A stretch of DNA of 50,564 nt from an uncultured Eubacteriales bacterium. Lineage in GTDB: Bacteria; Bacillota; Clostridia; Lachnospirales; Lachnospiraceae. The number at the start of each line of letters is the position of its first letter. The first letter of the stretch is position 1. A program made the position numbers and the translations under genes. The DNA is taken from the NCBI GenBank assembly GCA_949292795.1, contig CASFBR010000077.1:1-50564 (forward strand), given 5' to 3'. The notes beneath the pieces were generated by a model. The model saw only the letters and a program-made list of their open reading frames with translations. It did no database searches and was not told where the DNA came from. Shown in pieces: positions 8,998 through 17,215 of the stretch.

Positions 8998-10722
8998 GTG
9001 GGTGTGATCGGGTTTAAAAAGGCAAAGTGTAAAGACTGCTATAAGTGTGTCCGTCTCTGTCCGGTGAAGGCGATTACCATTCAGGACGAGCATGCAAAAT
9101 ATGTTGCCGGTGATTGTATTTTGTGCGGACAGTGCCTGGAGTCCTGCCCTCAGAATGCGATTACGGTTTTTTCGGATATTGACAAAGTCCGGCAGTACAT
9201 AGCCGATGGAATGACGGTGGTTGCCAGCCTTTCCCCGGCATATCTGGGAATCTATACCGATGTAGAGCCCGGACAGTTTATTGAAGGACTTTTTCGCCTC
9301 GGCTTTTCCGAAGTCCGGGAGTCCGCCGAGGGTGCGATTTATGTCAACCTGGAATATGAGCGGCTTATGCGGGAAGGACAGATGGATAATATCATTTCCT
9401 CGGCCTGCCCGGTGATCAATCAGTTTGTGGAAAATTATTATCCCGATATGATCCCTTACATGGCGCCGGTTGTCAGTCCGGTAATCGCTCACGCGAAAAT
9501 GCTCAAAAAAGAATTTGATGATAATGTTAAAATTGTATCAATCAGTCCGTGCCTTGCGGAAAGTACGGAGGATGTAAAGGATAGCCGTACCCGGGGCTAT
9601 GTGGATGCCGTCATCCATTTTGAGGACCTTGACCAGTGGTTTGCGGATGAGCATATTTCCCTGTCTGAATGCAGCCAGTGGCGCCACGACCGGGTAAATC
9701 CGAAGGTCAACGGAGCTTATGCCACCAGCGGCGGAATCACGATGGCCGTGCGGGCCAGAGGCGGCGCCGGAGCCTATGGCTATCAGACGCTGTCCGTGGA
9801 AGGACTTGAAGCCTGCCGCGAAGTATTTGAATCGATCCGTAAGGGGCAGATTCACCGGTGCTTTATTGAGCTTAATTCCTGCCGCCGCGGCTGTGTCAAC
9901 GGCCCGGTGACCGGGAGAAGCGGACGCGACCGTTTTAAATCACATCTGACATTGCTTGGAAGGATTATGCGCGGGTTCCCGGAATATGATCCGCTGCCGG
10001 AAGGAATCGATCTGTCCCGGAGCTTTGAAGAACGGGGCGAGGTGGCAAAGCTGCCGGAAGAGGAAGAGCTGCGCAGCATTTTAGCCCGGATTGGCAAGGA
10101 TACGCCGGAAAAGGAGCTTAACTGCGGCGCCTGCGGTTTCCACACATGCAGGGAAAAGGCCATTGCGGTGTACCAGGGGAAAAGCGACATTTCCATGTGT
10201 ATTCCGTATATGTATGAAAATGCTAGGCATTTATCCGACGTCTTTTTATCTGTGACGCCAAGCCTTGTCATTATCGTGGATGAGCAGCTCCGGATACGGG
10301 AGTTTAATAATGCGGCGGAAGTTAAGTTTAATATTTCCCGTGAGGAAGCGCTGAAGTCTTATTTGTATGAAATCATTGATTCCGAGAGCTTTCAGGAAGT
10401 CTTTTTGGAACAGCGCAGCAAGGTCAACCTGCGCGTGGACTATAAATCTTATAATATGAAAACCATCCAGAGCCTGATCTATGTGCGCGAACAGGGGGTT
10501 GTTATCGGGATTATTACGGATATTACCGAGGAGGAGCGCCAGGCTGCCAAGCGCCACCGCCTGAAGATGCAGGCTGTCGGCAGCGCCCAGAAGGTGATTG
10601 ATAAGCAGATGATGGTGGCCCAGGAAATTGCCGGACTGCTCGGCGAGACGACAGCGGAGACGAAGATGACGCTGATGAAGCTGCGCAACAGGCTTTTAGA
10701 AGATGGAGAGGATGCCAAATGA
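8998..10722 (+). CDS. Sensory [FeFe]-hydrogenase with PAS domain (HydS-like, group C type)
   Basis: The 574-residue protein starts with GTG, 2 bases after the previous stop. Domains in order: two [4Fe-4S] motifs (C11, C14, C17, C21 and C40, C43, C46, C50); an H-cluster domain (about 80-330) with SSACP, ISPCLAES and CRRGCVNG in place of the catalytic TSCCP, PCxxKK and CxGGC forms; a small iron-sulphur domain (CGACGFHTC, about 374-405); a PAS domain (about 415-510); and a coiled tail. This matches the known sensory HydS proteins, which are thought to detect hydrogen rather than turn it over. It overlaps the phosphatase gene by 4 bases, pointing to a shared signalling pathway. Confidence 0.88.
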   Translation: MGVIGFKKAKCKDCYKCVRLCPVKAITIQDEHAKYVAGDCILCGQCLESCPQNAITVFSDIDKVRQYIADGMTVVASLSPAYLGIYTDVEPGQFIEGLFRLGFSEVRESAEGAIYVNLEYERLMREGQMDNIISSACPVINQFVENYYPDMIPYMAPVVSPVIAHAKMLKKEFDDNVKIVSISPCLAESTEDVKDSRTRGYVDAVIHFEDLDQWFADEHISLSECSQWRHDRVNPKVNGAYATSGGITMAVRARGGAGAYGYQTLSVEGLEACREVFESIRKGQIHRCFIELNSCRRGCVNGPVTGRSGRDRFKSHLTLLGRIMRGFPEYDPLPEGIDLSRSFEERGEVAKLPEEEELRSILARIGKDTPEKELNCGACGFHTCREKAIAVYQGKSDISMCIPYMYENARHLSDVFLSVTPSLVIIVDEQLRIREFNNAAEVKFNISREEALKSYLYEIIDSESFQEVFLEQRSKVNLRVDYKSYNMKTIQSLIYVREQGVVIGIITDITEEERQAAKRHRLKMQAVGSAQKVIDKQMMVAQEIAGLLGETTAETKMTLMKLRNRLLEDGEDAK

Positions 10723-11894
10723 ACATGAGCCTTGATGTATCCTGGAAAAGCCTCATTAAGCATGGCGAGGAGCTGTGCGGGGATACGGTGGGAATATTAA
10801 AAAACGATGATTCCGACATATTCATCCTGTCCGACGGCATGGGCAGCGGAGTGAAGGCGAACATTTTATCAACGCTGACCACAAAAATTGTCGGGACGAT
10901 GCTGCGCGACGGCGCCAGTATTCAGGACTGTGTGGAAACGATTGCCAAAACGCTGCCGGTATGCTCTGTGCGCCATGTTGCTTACTCTACTTTTACGATC
11001 CTGCAGATTTTTAAGGACGGACATGCTTATGTCGTTGAGTATGACAATCCGGGCTGCGTCCTTGTAAGAGACGGTCAGGTGGCCGATATTCCCTACGAGG
11101 TTCATGAGATTGAAGGCAAAAAGATTCGTGACTGCCAGCTGGAAGTGTCGTTAAACGATTATTTTGTACTGTTTAGTGACGGCGTCGTTCATGCCGGTGT
11201 CGGACGGATGATGAGCTTTGGCTGGGGATGGCCAAGTGCCAGCGAGTATATACGCCAGGCATGTACGCCGGCGCATATCTCAGCGCCGAGACTGACATCG
11301 ATGATCTGTAAAACATGCAGCGACCTGTATATGGGAAGTCCGGGCGATGATACGACGGTGGCCGTGATCCATGTGGTCAAAGCAAAAAATGTCAATATTT
11401 TTACCGGCCCTCCGTCATCCCGCGATGACGATGCGGTTCTTATGAGAGATTTTATGACCTCCCCGGGAAAGAAGATCGTCTGCGGCGGGACAAGCGCCAA
11501 TATTGCGGCGCGGATACTGAAAAAGAAAATTGTAGCTTCGATCAAATATACGGACCCGGAAATTCCGCCCATTGCAACGCTGGAGGGCATCGACCTTGTG
11601 ACGGAAGGGGTGCTGACCTTAAACCGCTGTGCCAATATGCTGGAGCAGTATAATAAAGGCGACCTGACCGGGCGCTTTTTCGACAGCCTGGACGAGGATA
11701 ACGGGGCGGCGATGCTTGCAAAAATATTGATCGAATCGTGTACAAATCTGAAGCTGTTCGTAGGCAAGGCAATGAATGAGGCACACCAGAACGCAGGGCT
11801 GCCATTTGATTTGAGCATCCGTATGCGCCTGGTGGACAAAATTCGCCAGGAATGTGAAACGATGGGAAAGACTGTGACGGTGAAATATTATTAG
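10719..11894 (+). CDS. SpoIIE-type PP2C serine/threonine phosphatase
   Basis: The ATG overlaps the previous stop (ATGA), so translation is probably coupled. The 391-residue protein shows PP2C motifs: ILSDGMGSG near residue 30, FVLFSDGVVHAG near 150 and SPGDDTTVAVIHV near 210, with metal-binding aspartates in each. These belong to the SpoIIE/RsbU branch. The C-terminal 180 residues are a separate region of unknown function, also seen with hydrogenase-linked phosphatases. As the third gene of the operon it is the likely output of the hydrogen sensor, dephosphorylating an unknown protein. Confidence 0.87.
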   Translation: MNMSLDVSWKSLIKHGEELCGDTVGILKNDDSDIFILSDGMGSGVKANILSTLTTKIVGTMLRDGASIQDCVETIAKTLPVCSVRHVAYSTFTILQIFKDGHAYVVEYDNPGCVLVRDGQVADIPYEVHEIEGKKIRDCQLEVSLNDYFVLFSDGVVHAGVGRMMSFGWGWPSASEYIRQACTPAHISAPRLTSMICKTCSDLYMGSPGDDTTVAVIHVVKAKNVNIFTGPPSSRDDDAVLMRDFMTSPGKKIVCGGTSANIAARILKKKIVASIKYTDPEIPPIATLEGIDLVTEGVLTLNRCANMLEQYNKGDLTGRFFDSLDEDNGAAMLAKILIESCTNLKLFVGKAMNEAHQNAGLPFDLSIRMRLVDKIRQECETMGKTVTVKYY

Positions 11895-11952
11895 TTCCAG
11901 GGGATACCTTTATGCCGTGAAAATCACGGCAATAACAGAGAAAGGATGTATT

Positions 11953-13410
11953 ATGAAGAGACAATTTGTGACGGATATAAATATGATCAAGTATGAGGTT
12001 TGCGTGGAGGTTGCAAAGCTGGCGTTTGCAGGTGAACTGGAAGCGCGCCGGGATGAGATTCCCTATACGATCATTCCGGGAAATACTCCAAAGTGGCGGT
12101 GCTGCGTTTATCGTGAGCGTGAGATTGTGCGCCAGAGAGTTAATCTTGCAGAAGGCCGTCCGGCTGTTGGTACAAAGACGAATAAAAATATTGTACAGGT
12201 GCTTCCGGCGGCCTGCGAGGGCTGTCCGATCAACCGCTTCAGCGTGACAAGCAGCTGTCAGATGTGTATGGCTAAAAAATGTATGGGCGCCTGCAATTTT
12301 GGCGCGATTACTTTTGAAGGCGGCCGGGCCCATATTGACCCGAAGAAGTGCAAAGAGTGCGGCAAGTGTGCCCAGGCCTGCCCGTACAATGCCATTGCTG
12401 ACCTGATGCGTCCATGTAAGCGTGCCTGCCCGGTGGATGCCATTACGATGGATGAGGATAATATCGTAGCTATTGATGAAGAAAAGTGCATTAACTGCGG
12501 TCAGTGTGTCATCGGATGTCCGTTTGGCGCGATCACAGATAAATCGTTTATGGTCGATGTCATTAAGCTGATCAACAGCGGCGCGAAGGTGTATGCCATG
12601 GTCGCTCCGGCTATTGCCGGACAGTTCGGCGGGGATGTGAATAACGGCCAGATACGCCAGGCAATCAAAGCGCTTGGCTTTGAGGACATGTACGAAGTGT
12701 CTCTTGGCGCTGATTTTGTTTCCAAAAATGAGGCACTGGAGCTGGAGGAGCATGTGAAGGAAGGAAAGAAGATGACAACCTCCTGCTGCCCGGCGTTTGT
12801 CAATATGATCAAAAAGCATTTTCCGCAGGTGCTTGATGCCATGTCCACAACGGTATCTCCGATGACCGCAACGGGACGTCTGATTAAAGCAATCGACCCG
12901 GAGGCTGTGTGTGTATTTATCGGGCCGTGTATTGCCAAAAAGGGCGAGGTGATCGACTCCATTACGATGGGCGGCGCCGATTATGCCATGACTTATGAGG
13001 AACTGGCAAGCATGTTTGACGCAAAAAATATCGACCCTGCGGATTTTGAAGGTGAAATGCAGCAGGGCAGTGTGTACGGTATGGAATTTTCGGTGTCCGG
13101 CGGCGTGACCAATGCCGTGCTTTCGACCTTTAAGGAGCGCAATGAGGCGATCGATGTGAAGGTTTGCAAGGCAAACGGCGCGCTGGAGTGTAAGAAAGCG
13201 CTGACAATGTTAAAGCTTGGCAAGCTTCCGGAGGATTTTATCGAAGGTATGGCCTGCGTCGGCGGCTGTGTCAATGGCCCGGCCATGATCAACAAGAGCC
13301 GTACTTATATGAAGGATAGAAATGAGCAGATCAAGAAAGCCGATGACCGCGGTGTTCTGGAAAACTGCGCAAAGTATGATGATCTGGAATTTAGCATGGT
13401 CCGCAAGTAA
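11953..13410 (+). CDS. [FeFe] hydrogenase, catalytic subunit (HydA2-like)
   Basis: The start at 11953 is preceded by AGAAAGGATG; the 36 bases before it in frame lack a site. The 485-residue enzyme has an N-terminal cysteine-rich region (CEGCP, CQMCMAKKCMGAC), two ferredoxin motifs (CKECGKCAQACP and CINCGQCVIGCP), and an H-cluster domain with all catalytic signatures: TTSCCPAF, GPCIAKKGE and ACVGGCVNG. It should interconvert H2 with protons and electrons in the cytoplasm. It closes the operon with the sensory hydrogenase, phosphatase and [2Fe-2S] protein, an arrangement similar to hydA2/hydS clusters of anaerobic Firmicutes. A strong terminator follows. Confidence 0.92.
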   Translation: MKRQFVTDINMIKYEVCVEVAKLAFAGELEARRDEIPYTIIPGNTPKWRCCVYREREIVRQRVNLAEGRPAVGTKTNKNIVQVLPAACEGCPINRFSVTSSCQMCMAKKCMGACNFGAITFEGGRAHIDPKKCKECGKCAQACPYNAIADLMRPCKRACPVDAITMDEDNIVAIDEEKCINCGQCVIGCPFGAITDKSFMVDVIKLINSGAKVYAMVAPAIAGQFGGDVNNGQIRQAIKALGFEDMYEVSLGADFVSKNEALELEEHVKEGKKMTTSCCPAFVNMIKKHFPQVLDAMSTTVSPMTATGRLIKAIDPEAVCVFIGPCIAKKGEVIDSITMGGADYAMTYEELASMFDAKNIDPADFEGEMQQGSVYGMEFSVSGGVTNAVLSTFKERNEAIDVKVCKANGALECKKALTMLKLGKLPEDFIEGMACVGGCVNGPAMINKSRTYMKDRNEQIKKADDRGVLENCAKYDDLEFSMVRK

Positions 13411-13431
13411 AAAAGGACGGGGCTGTCTGGC

Positions 13432-13461
13432 GGCGGGAAGTAAGGCTTCCCGCCCTTTTTT
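13432..13461 (+). terminator. Rho-independent terminator of the hydrogenase operon
   Basis: GGCGGGAAG (13432-13440), a 5-base loop and CTTCCCGCC (13446-13454) form a perfect 9-bp stem followed by six T residues (13456-13461). It lies 21 bases after the hydrogenase stop codon. Confidence 0.93.
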
Positions 13462-13601
13462 GCGCGATACGCCCGGAGGGCGGCCGCCGTGCTTGCACGA
13501 GCGGACATCCGACGGGCAACGGTCATCGAGTGGCAATGCCACGAGATGAGCGAGGTATCGCGATGATCGGGTAGGGGGAGGAAACTTCCCCTATCCGATC
13601 G
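13458..13601. repeat. 144-bp dispersed structured repeat, copy 1
   Basis: This stretch is about 96% identical to 17839-17982, with six differences, all A/G transitions. It can fold as a closed multibranch: CGCGATAC near its start pairs with GTATCGCG at 13555-13562. Inside are CGCCC-GGA-GGGCG, CGTGC-TT-GCACG and TCATC-GA-GTGGC-AAT-GCCAC-GA-GATGA. A final 16-bp hairpin (13565-13580 with 13585-13600) has a GAAA loop. It follows the T run of a terminator. No open frame explains it. It may be a repeat family that forms RNA structure or a small RNA. Confidence 0.8.
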
Positions 13602-13776
13602 GCTAAGCGCCGTATGTCCGTTAATCCCGCCAGGCAAGGTCATGCAAGGTCATGCAAGCCTGCCAGCTTTCAGGATTAACGGCCGCATGGTCTGGGGGAG
13701 AAGATATTCAGCCATGCATCTCGCGTTGCGCAGCTTGCGCTGCTTTCCGCCGCTAACGCGGCCGCATGGCTGAATA
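13602..13776. other. Palindrome-rich intergenic region
   Basis: Between the repeat copy and the nrdD promoter are several inverted repeats. CCGTTAATCC (13618-13627) pairs with GGATTAACGG (13673-13682) and encloses a 10-bp direct repeat AAGGTCATGC at 13636 and 13646. TATTCAGCCATGC (13705-13717) pairs with GCATGGCTGAATA (13764-13776) and encloses GCCGC-TAAC-GCGGC. No convincing coding frame was seen. The remaining bases to 13900 show nothing recognisable. Confidence 0.7.
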
Positions 13777-13942
13777 GGTAAAATTTTGTGAAAAGTGACG
13801 AAATTTTGTGGAGATGAAAGGGGAAGGGAAGCTTTGACAGTCTGAGATAAGGCGGATTATTCCCGGATTTTCCGGGATATTTAAGGCATGGGGGACTTGC
13901 CAGAGGCCGGAGGCGGGGCGTATAATGGCTCTATATTCGCTA

Positions 13943-14028
13943 TTGCTTTTTAAATGTAAAGCGGCTATAATAAGAAACGAACACAAGATATAGTGTTTGA
14001 CTAAGCAATAAAACACTATATCATCTTT
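13943..14028 (+). promoter_or_regulatory. nrdD promoter with paired NrdR boxes
   Basis: TTGCTT (13943-13948) and TATAAT (13966-13971) are 17 bp apart. Downstream are ACACAAGATATAGTGT (13981-13996) and ACACTATATCATCTTT (14013-14028), both close to the NrdR box consensus and 32 bp apart, about three helical turns, as expected for cooperative NrdR binding. A second possible promoter, TTGCCA-N18-TATAAT, lies at 13897-13926. Repression by NrdR according to the nucleotide pool is expected; nrdR is not in this window. Confidence 0.8.
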
Positions 14029-14080
14029 TGTGCGTATGCTGCCGCAAAGCGCGGCATGAAATTTCGGGAGGCTTTTTATA

Positions 14081-16342
14081 ATGATAGACAAGATTCAAAA
14101 GCGCAATGGCGATGTGGTTGCATTTGATTCCATGAAGATCATGAATGCGATCGACCGGGCCAATAAAGCGGTAGAGGGGGAGACGATGACACCGACGGAT
14201 CTGCTTTTTCTGACAGAAAAGGTGTGCAGCCGTCTCAGTGACCGGGAGCTCAACAGCGTCGAACATATTCAGGACCTTGTGGAGGAGATACTGATCCGCT
14301 TCGGCTATGCAAAGACGGCAAAGGCCTATATTTTATACCGTGCAGATCATACAAAGATCAGAAATTCCGAGTTTGATCTGATGGATATTTACAAAAAGCT
14401 GACCTACTCCGATGCAAAGGATGAGGATATAAAGCGGGAAAATGCCAATATTGATGCCGATACCGCCATGGGAACAATGCTCAAGTACGGCTCTGAGGGC
14501 TCCAAGTATTTTATTGACAATTATGTGCTGCCAAAGGATATTGCGGCGGCCCATATGAACGGCGATATTCATATTCACGATATGGATTTTTATATGCTGA
14601 CGGAAACCTGCTGCCAGATTAACCTGCTCAAGCTGTTTGACGGCGGATTTTCCACCGGCCATGGCTACTTAAGAGAGCCCAACTCCATCCGCTCGTATGC
14701 CGCGCTGGCCTGCATTGCCATTCAGGCCAATCAAAACGAGATGCACGGCGGGCAGAGTATTCCGAACTTTGATTATGCCATGGCACAGGGCGTGGCCAAA
14801 ACCTACCGCAAGGAATATTTTAAGCATCTTAAAACGTATTTTCAGCTTAAGCTGGATATGGAAGAGGAGGAAGCCATCGAGCTTGTCAATGATCTGAAAG
14901 CGACGATGACGACCGAGATTTCCATGAGCAGCAAAGACGCCTGGGAAAAGGAGCTTTCAGGCTACGGTGTCGGCGGACGGCTGTGGGGCGATGATCTTGC
15001 CAGAGCCCACCGCTATGCGGCAGAGGCGGCGTATAAGACGACCGACCGGGAGACCTATCAGGCCATGGAAGCACTCGTACATAATCTTAATACGATGAAC
15101 TCCCGGGCCGGCGCACAGGTGCCGTTCAGCTCGATCAATTACGGAACCGATACATCGCCGGAGGGACGTATGGCTGTGCGCAATCTGCTGCTGGCAACAG
15201 AGGCCGGTCTTGGCGGAGGGGAGACGCCAATCTTCCCGGTGCAGATATTTAAGGTGAAGGAGGGCGTCAATTTTAACAAAGACGATCCAAACTACGATCT
15301 GTTTAAGCTGGCGATCAAGACAAGCGCTCAGAGATTGTTTCCGAATTTCAGCTTTATTGATGCGCCGTTTAATCTTCAGTATTACAGGGCGGGCGATTAT
15401 AATACAGAGGTGGCCTATATGGGCTGCCGGACCCGTGTTCTTGGCAATGTCCATGACCCGTCCAAAGCGGTGACCTGCGGCCGGGGCAATTTAAGCTTTA
15501 CGTCCATTAATCTCCCGAGGCTCGGGATTGAAGCCCGGGGCAATGTGGATCAGTTTTTTAAGCTGCTGGATGAACGCATCGATCTTGTCATCCGCCAGCT
15601 CCTTCACCGTTTTAAAATCCAGTGTACAAAGAAGGTACGCAATTACCCGTTCCTTATGGGACAGGGCATCTGGATTGATTCCGATACGCTGGATATTGAT
15701 GACAGCATTGCCGAGGTGCTCAAGCACGGTACGTTAAGTGTAGGCTTTATCGGACTGGCAGAGACGCTTAAGGCGCTTATTGGCAAGCATCACGGTGAAA
15801 GCGCAGAGGCTCAGGAGCTGGGGCTTAGGATCATCGGACATATGCGCGACCGCATGGATGAGGAATCGGCAAGGACCGGACTTAATTTTACATTGCTGGC
15901 AACGCCGGCAGAGGGCTTAAGCGGACGCTTTGTCGGTATCGACAAGAAGATTTATGGCATTATTGAAGGGGTTACGGACCGGGAGTACTATACAAACTCC
16001 TTCCATATCCCGGTATATTATCCGATCAAGGCATTTCAGAAAATCAGCCTTGAGGCGCCGTATCATGCGCTGACCAATGCCGGCCATATCAGCTATGTGG
16101 AGCTGGACGGCGATACCTGCAAAAACCTGGATGCCTTTGAGACGGTCATCCGCTATATGAAAGAGCAGGGGATCGGCTATGGTTCCATTAATCATCCGGT
16201 AGACCGCGATCCGGTATGCGGCTATACCGGCGTCATCGGCGAGGTCTGCCCGCGCTGCGGCCGCCGGGAGGGCGAGAGCGTCAGCATAGAAAAGCTGCGC
16301 GAGCTGCGCAAAAAATACCCGAATGTCCCTTATTATGGATAA
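14081..16342 (+). CDS. nrdD: Anaerobic ribonucleoside-triphosphate reductase, large chain lacking the glycyl-radical segment
   Basis: The 753-residue protein begins with an ATP-cone (about 1-95, IQKRNGDVVAFDSMKI) for allosteric control, followed by the class III reductase barrel (SINYGTDTSPEGRM, GLGGGETPIFPVQ, and MGCRTRVLGN with C449). It ends with a zinc-site-like PVCGYTG (C713) and CPRCGR (C723, C726). The usual RVxGYL glycyl-radical motif is absent: after CPRCGR the protein ends in a different tail, KKYPNVPYYG. That motif is in a separate 51-residue gene 31 bases downstream. The enzyme would reduce ribonucleotides to deoxyribonucleotides without oxygen only if both pieces assemble. CGGGAGG precedes the ATG. 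Confidence 0.93.
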   Translation: MIDKIQKRNGDVVAFDSMKIMNAIDRANKAVEGETMTPTDLLFLTEKVCSRLSDRELNSVEHIQDLVEEILIRFGYAKTAKAYILYRADHTKIRNSEFDLMDIYKKLTYSDAKDEDIKRENANIDADTAMGTMLKYGSEGSKYFIDNYVLPKDIAAAHMNGDIHIHDMDFYMLTETCCQINLLKLFDGGFSTGHGYLREPNSIRSYAALACIAIQANQNEMHGGQSIPNFDYAMAQGVAKTYRKEYFKHLKTYFQLKLDMEEEEAIELVNDLKATMTTEISMSSKDAWEKELSGYGVGGRLWGDDLARAHRYAAEAAYKTTDRETYQAMEALVHNLNTMNSRAGAQVPFSSINYGTDTSPEGRMAVRNLLLATEAGLGGGETPIFPVQIFKVKEGVNFNKDDPNYDLFKLAIKTSAQRLFPNFSFIDAPFNLQYYRAGDYNTEVAYMGCRTRVLGNVHDPSKAVTCGRGNLSFTSINLPRLGIEARGNVDQFFKLLDERIDLVIRQLLHRFKIQCTKKVRNYPFLMGQGIWIDSDTLDIDDSIAEVLKHGTLSVGFIGLAETLKALIGKHHGESAEAQELGLRIIGHMRDRMDEESARTGLNFTLLATPAEGLSGRFVGIDKKIYGIIEGVTDREYYTNSFHIPVYYPIKAFQKISLEAPYHALTNAGHISYVELDGDTCKNLDAFETVIRYMKEQGIGYGSINHPVDRDPVCGYTGVIGEVCPRCGRREGESVSIEKLRELRKKYPNVPYYG

Positions 16343-16373
16343 ATCACAAACAAATCAGTCAGGAGGAATCATT

Positions 16374-16529
16374 ATGAATCAGAAAGCAGTTACGAGAGAA
16401 GAAGCTATTGGAGAAAATGTAGGCTTTGACCGTATTCGCCGGATCACCGGATACCTTGTAGGTACAACCGAGCGTTTTAATAATGCCAAAAGAGCTGAGG
16501 AGAAGGATCGTGTAAAGCATGGAATCTAA
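16374..16529 (+). CDS. Stand-alone glycyl-radical domain of anaerobic ribonucleotide reductase
   Basis: The 51-residue protein has its own strong ribosome binding site (AGGAGG at 16361-16366, 7 bases before ATG). RIRRITGYLVGT is the class III reductase glycyl-radical motif, with G26 the expected radical site, followed by RFNNAKRAEEKDRVKHG, the normal C-terminal end of NrdD. It is therefore the detached last segment of NrdD. It lies between nrdD and nrdG and overlaps nrdG by 11 bases, so all three are probably co-translated. It is not a frameshift, because nrdD ends in its own distinct tail and this gene has its own start. Similar separate pieces may exist in other Clostridia; I could not check. 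Confidence 0.9.
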   Translation: MNQKAVTREEAIGENVGFDRIRRITGYLVGTTERFNNAKRAEEKDRVKHGI

Positions 16530-17025
16530 GCTGAAGGTCAGCGGCATTATCGAGGAATCCATTGTGGACGGTCCGGGACTGAGATTTACTGTCTTTACCC
16601 AGGGCTGTCCGCATCATTGTCCGGGCTGCCACAATCCCCAGACCCACGATTTTGAAGGCGGGAAATGGATGGAGCTGGATGAGATCATGGCGATGTTTGA
16701 CGAGGACCCGCTGCTGGCGGGCATGACATTTTCCGGCGGCGAGCCGTTTTGCCAGCCGGCGCCCCTGGCAGAGCTTGCCCGGCAGGTACGGGCCCGGGGA
16801 AAAAATATTGTCGCTTATTCCGGTTATACGTTTGAACAGCTGTCTGAGATGGCTGCCCATAATCCCGATATTGAGGCGCTTTTGTCCATGTGTGACCTGC
16901 TCATCGACGGCCCTTATGTGGAAGCGCGCCGTGACCTCGATCTGCTTTTCCGCGGAAGCACAAATCAGAGAATCCTTGATCTTAAAAATTATCCGGAGGT
17001 TAAAGATGTCAGCGATCAGCTGTAA
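16519..17025 (+). CDS. nrdG: Anaerobic ribonucleotide reductase activating enzyme (radical SAM)
   Basis: The 168-residue protein has the radical-SAM cluster motif QGCPHHCPGCHN (C-x3-C-x2-C), then TFSGGEPFCQP and DLLIDGPYVEARRD, the usual NrdG signatures and length. It uses S-adenosylmethionine and an iron-sulphur cluster to place the radical on the glycine of the reductase. Here the target glycine is on the separate 51-residue protein. The gene starts inside that gene, 11 bases before its stop. No clear terminator follows. Confidence 0.95.
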   Translation: MESKLKVSGIIEESIVDGPGLRFTVFTQGCPHHCPGCHNPQTHDFEGGKWMELDEIMAMFDEDPLLAGMTFSGGEPFCQPAPLAELARQVRARGKNIVAYSGYTFEQLSEMAAHNPDIEALLSMCDLLIDGPYVEARRDLDLLFRGSTNQRILDLKNYPEVKDVSDQL

Positions 17026-17040
17026 TTTTTTAAAAAACTA

Positions 17041-17096
17041 TTGACAAAACGGATGAAAGGGTATATGATAACAATATCAGTAATGATTACTGATAT
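17041..17096 (+). promoter_or_regulatory. Rubrerythrin promoter with a PerR/Fur-like palindrome
   Basis: TTGACA (17041-17046) and TATGAT (17064-17069) are 17 bp apart. Over the expected start point is a perfect 23-bp palindrome, ATATCAGTAAT-G-ATTACTGATAT (17074-17096). Its core TAATGATTA fits the 7-1-7 form of Fur-family sites. A PerR-like gene is encoded about 1 kb downstream, so peroxide-responsive repression is a reasonable inference. The long leader (about 115 bases) to the gene shows no recognised riboswitch. Confidence 0.75.
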
Positions 17097-17215
17097 GGAA
17101 GCGAATAACCTATTAAAAATTGCGGAAATGGCGTGTATCGGTGCTGTGCCTGAAAGCAGCACACCACCGGAGCGAAAGCCTAAAACCGCACCATAGAAAA
17201 GGAGAGTAAAAGCCA

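Noticed and set aside
11542-12819. Long minus-strand frame opposite the catalytic hydrogenase
   Set aside because: The plus strand carries full hydrogenase motifs; the opposite frame has no start signal or recognisable domain and follows from codon bias.
16323-16529. nrdD frameshift or sequencing error explaining the split
   Set aside because: The large chain ends in its own distinct tail and the small gene has an extra N-terminus and its own AGGAGG, so simple frame repair would not rebuild a normal NrdD.
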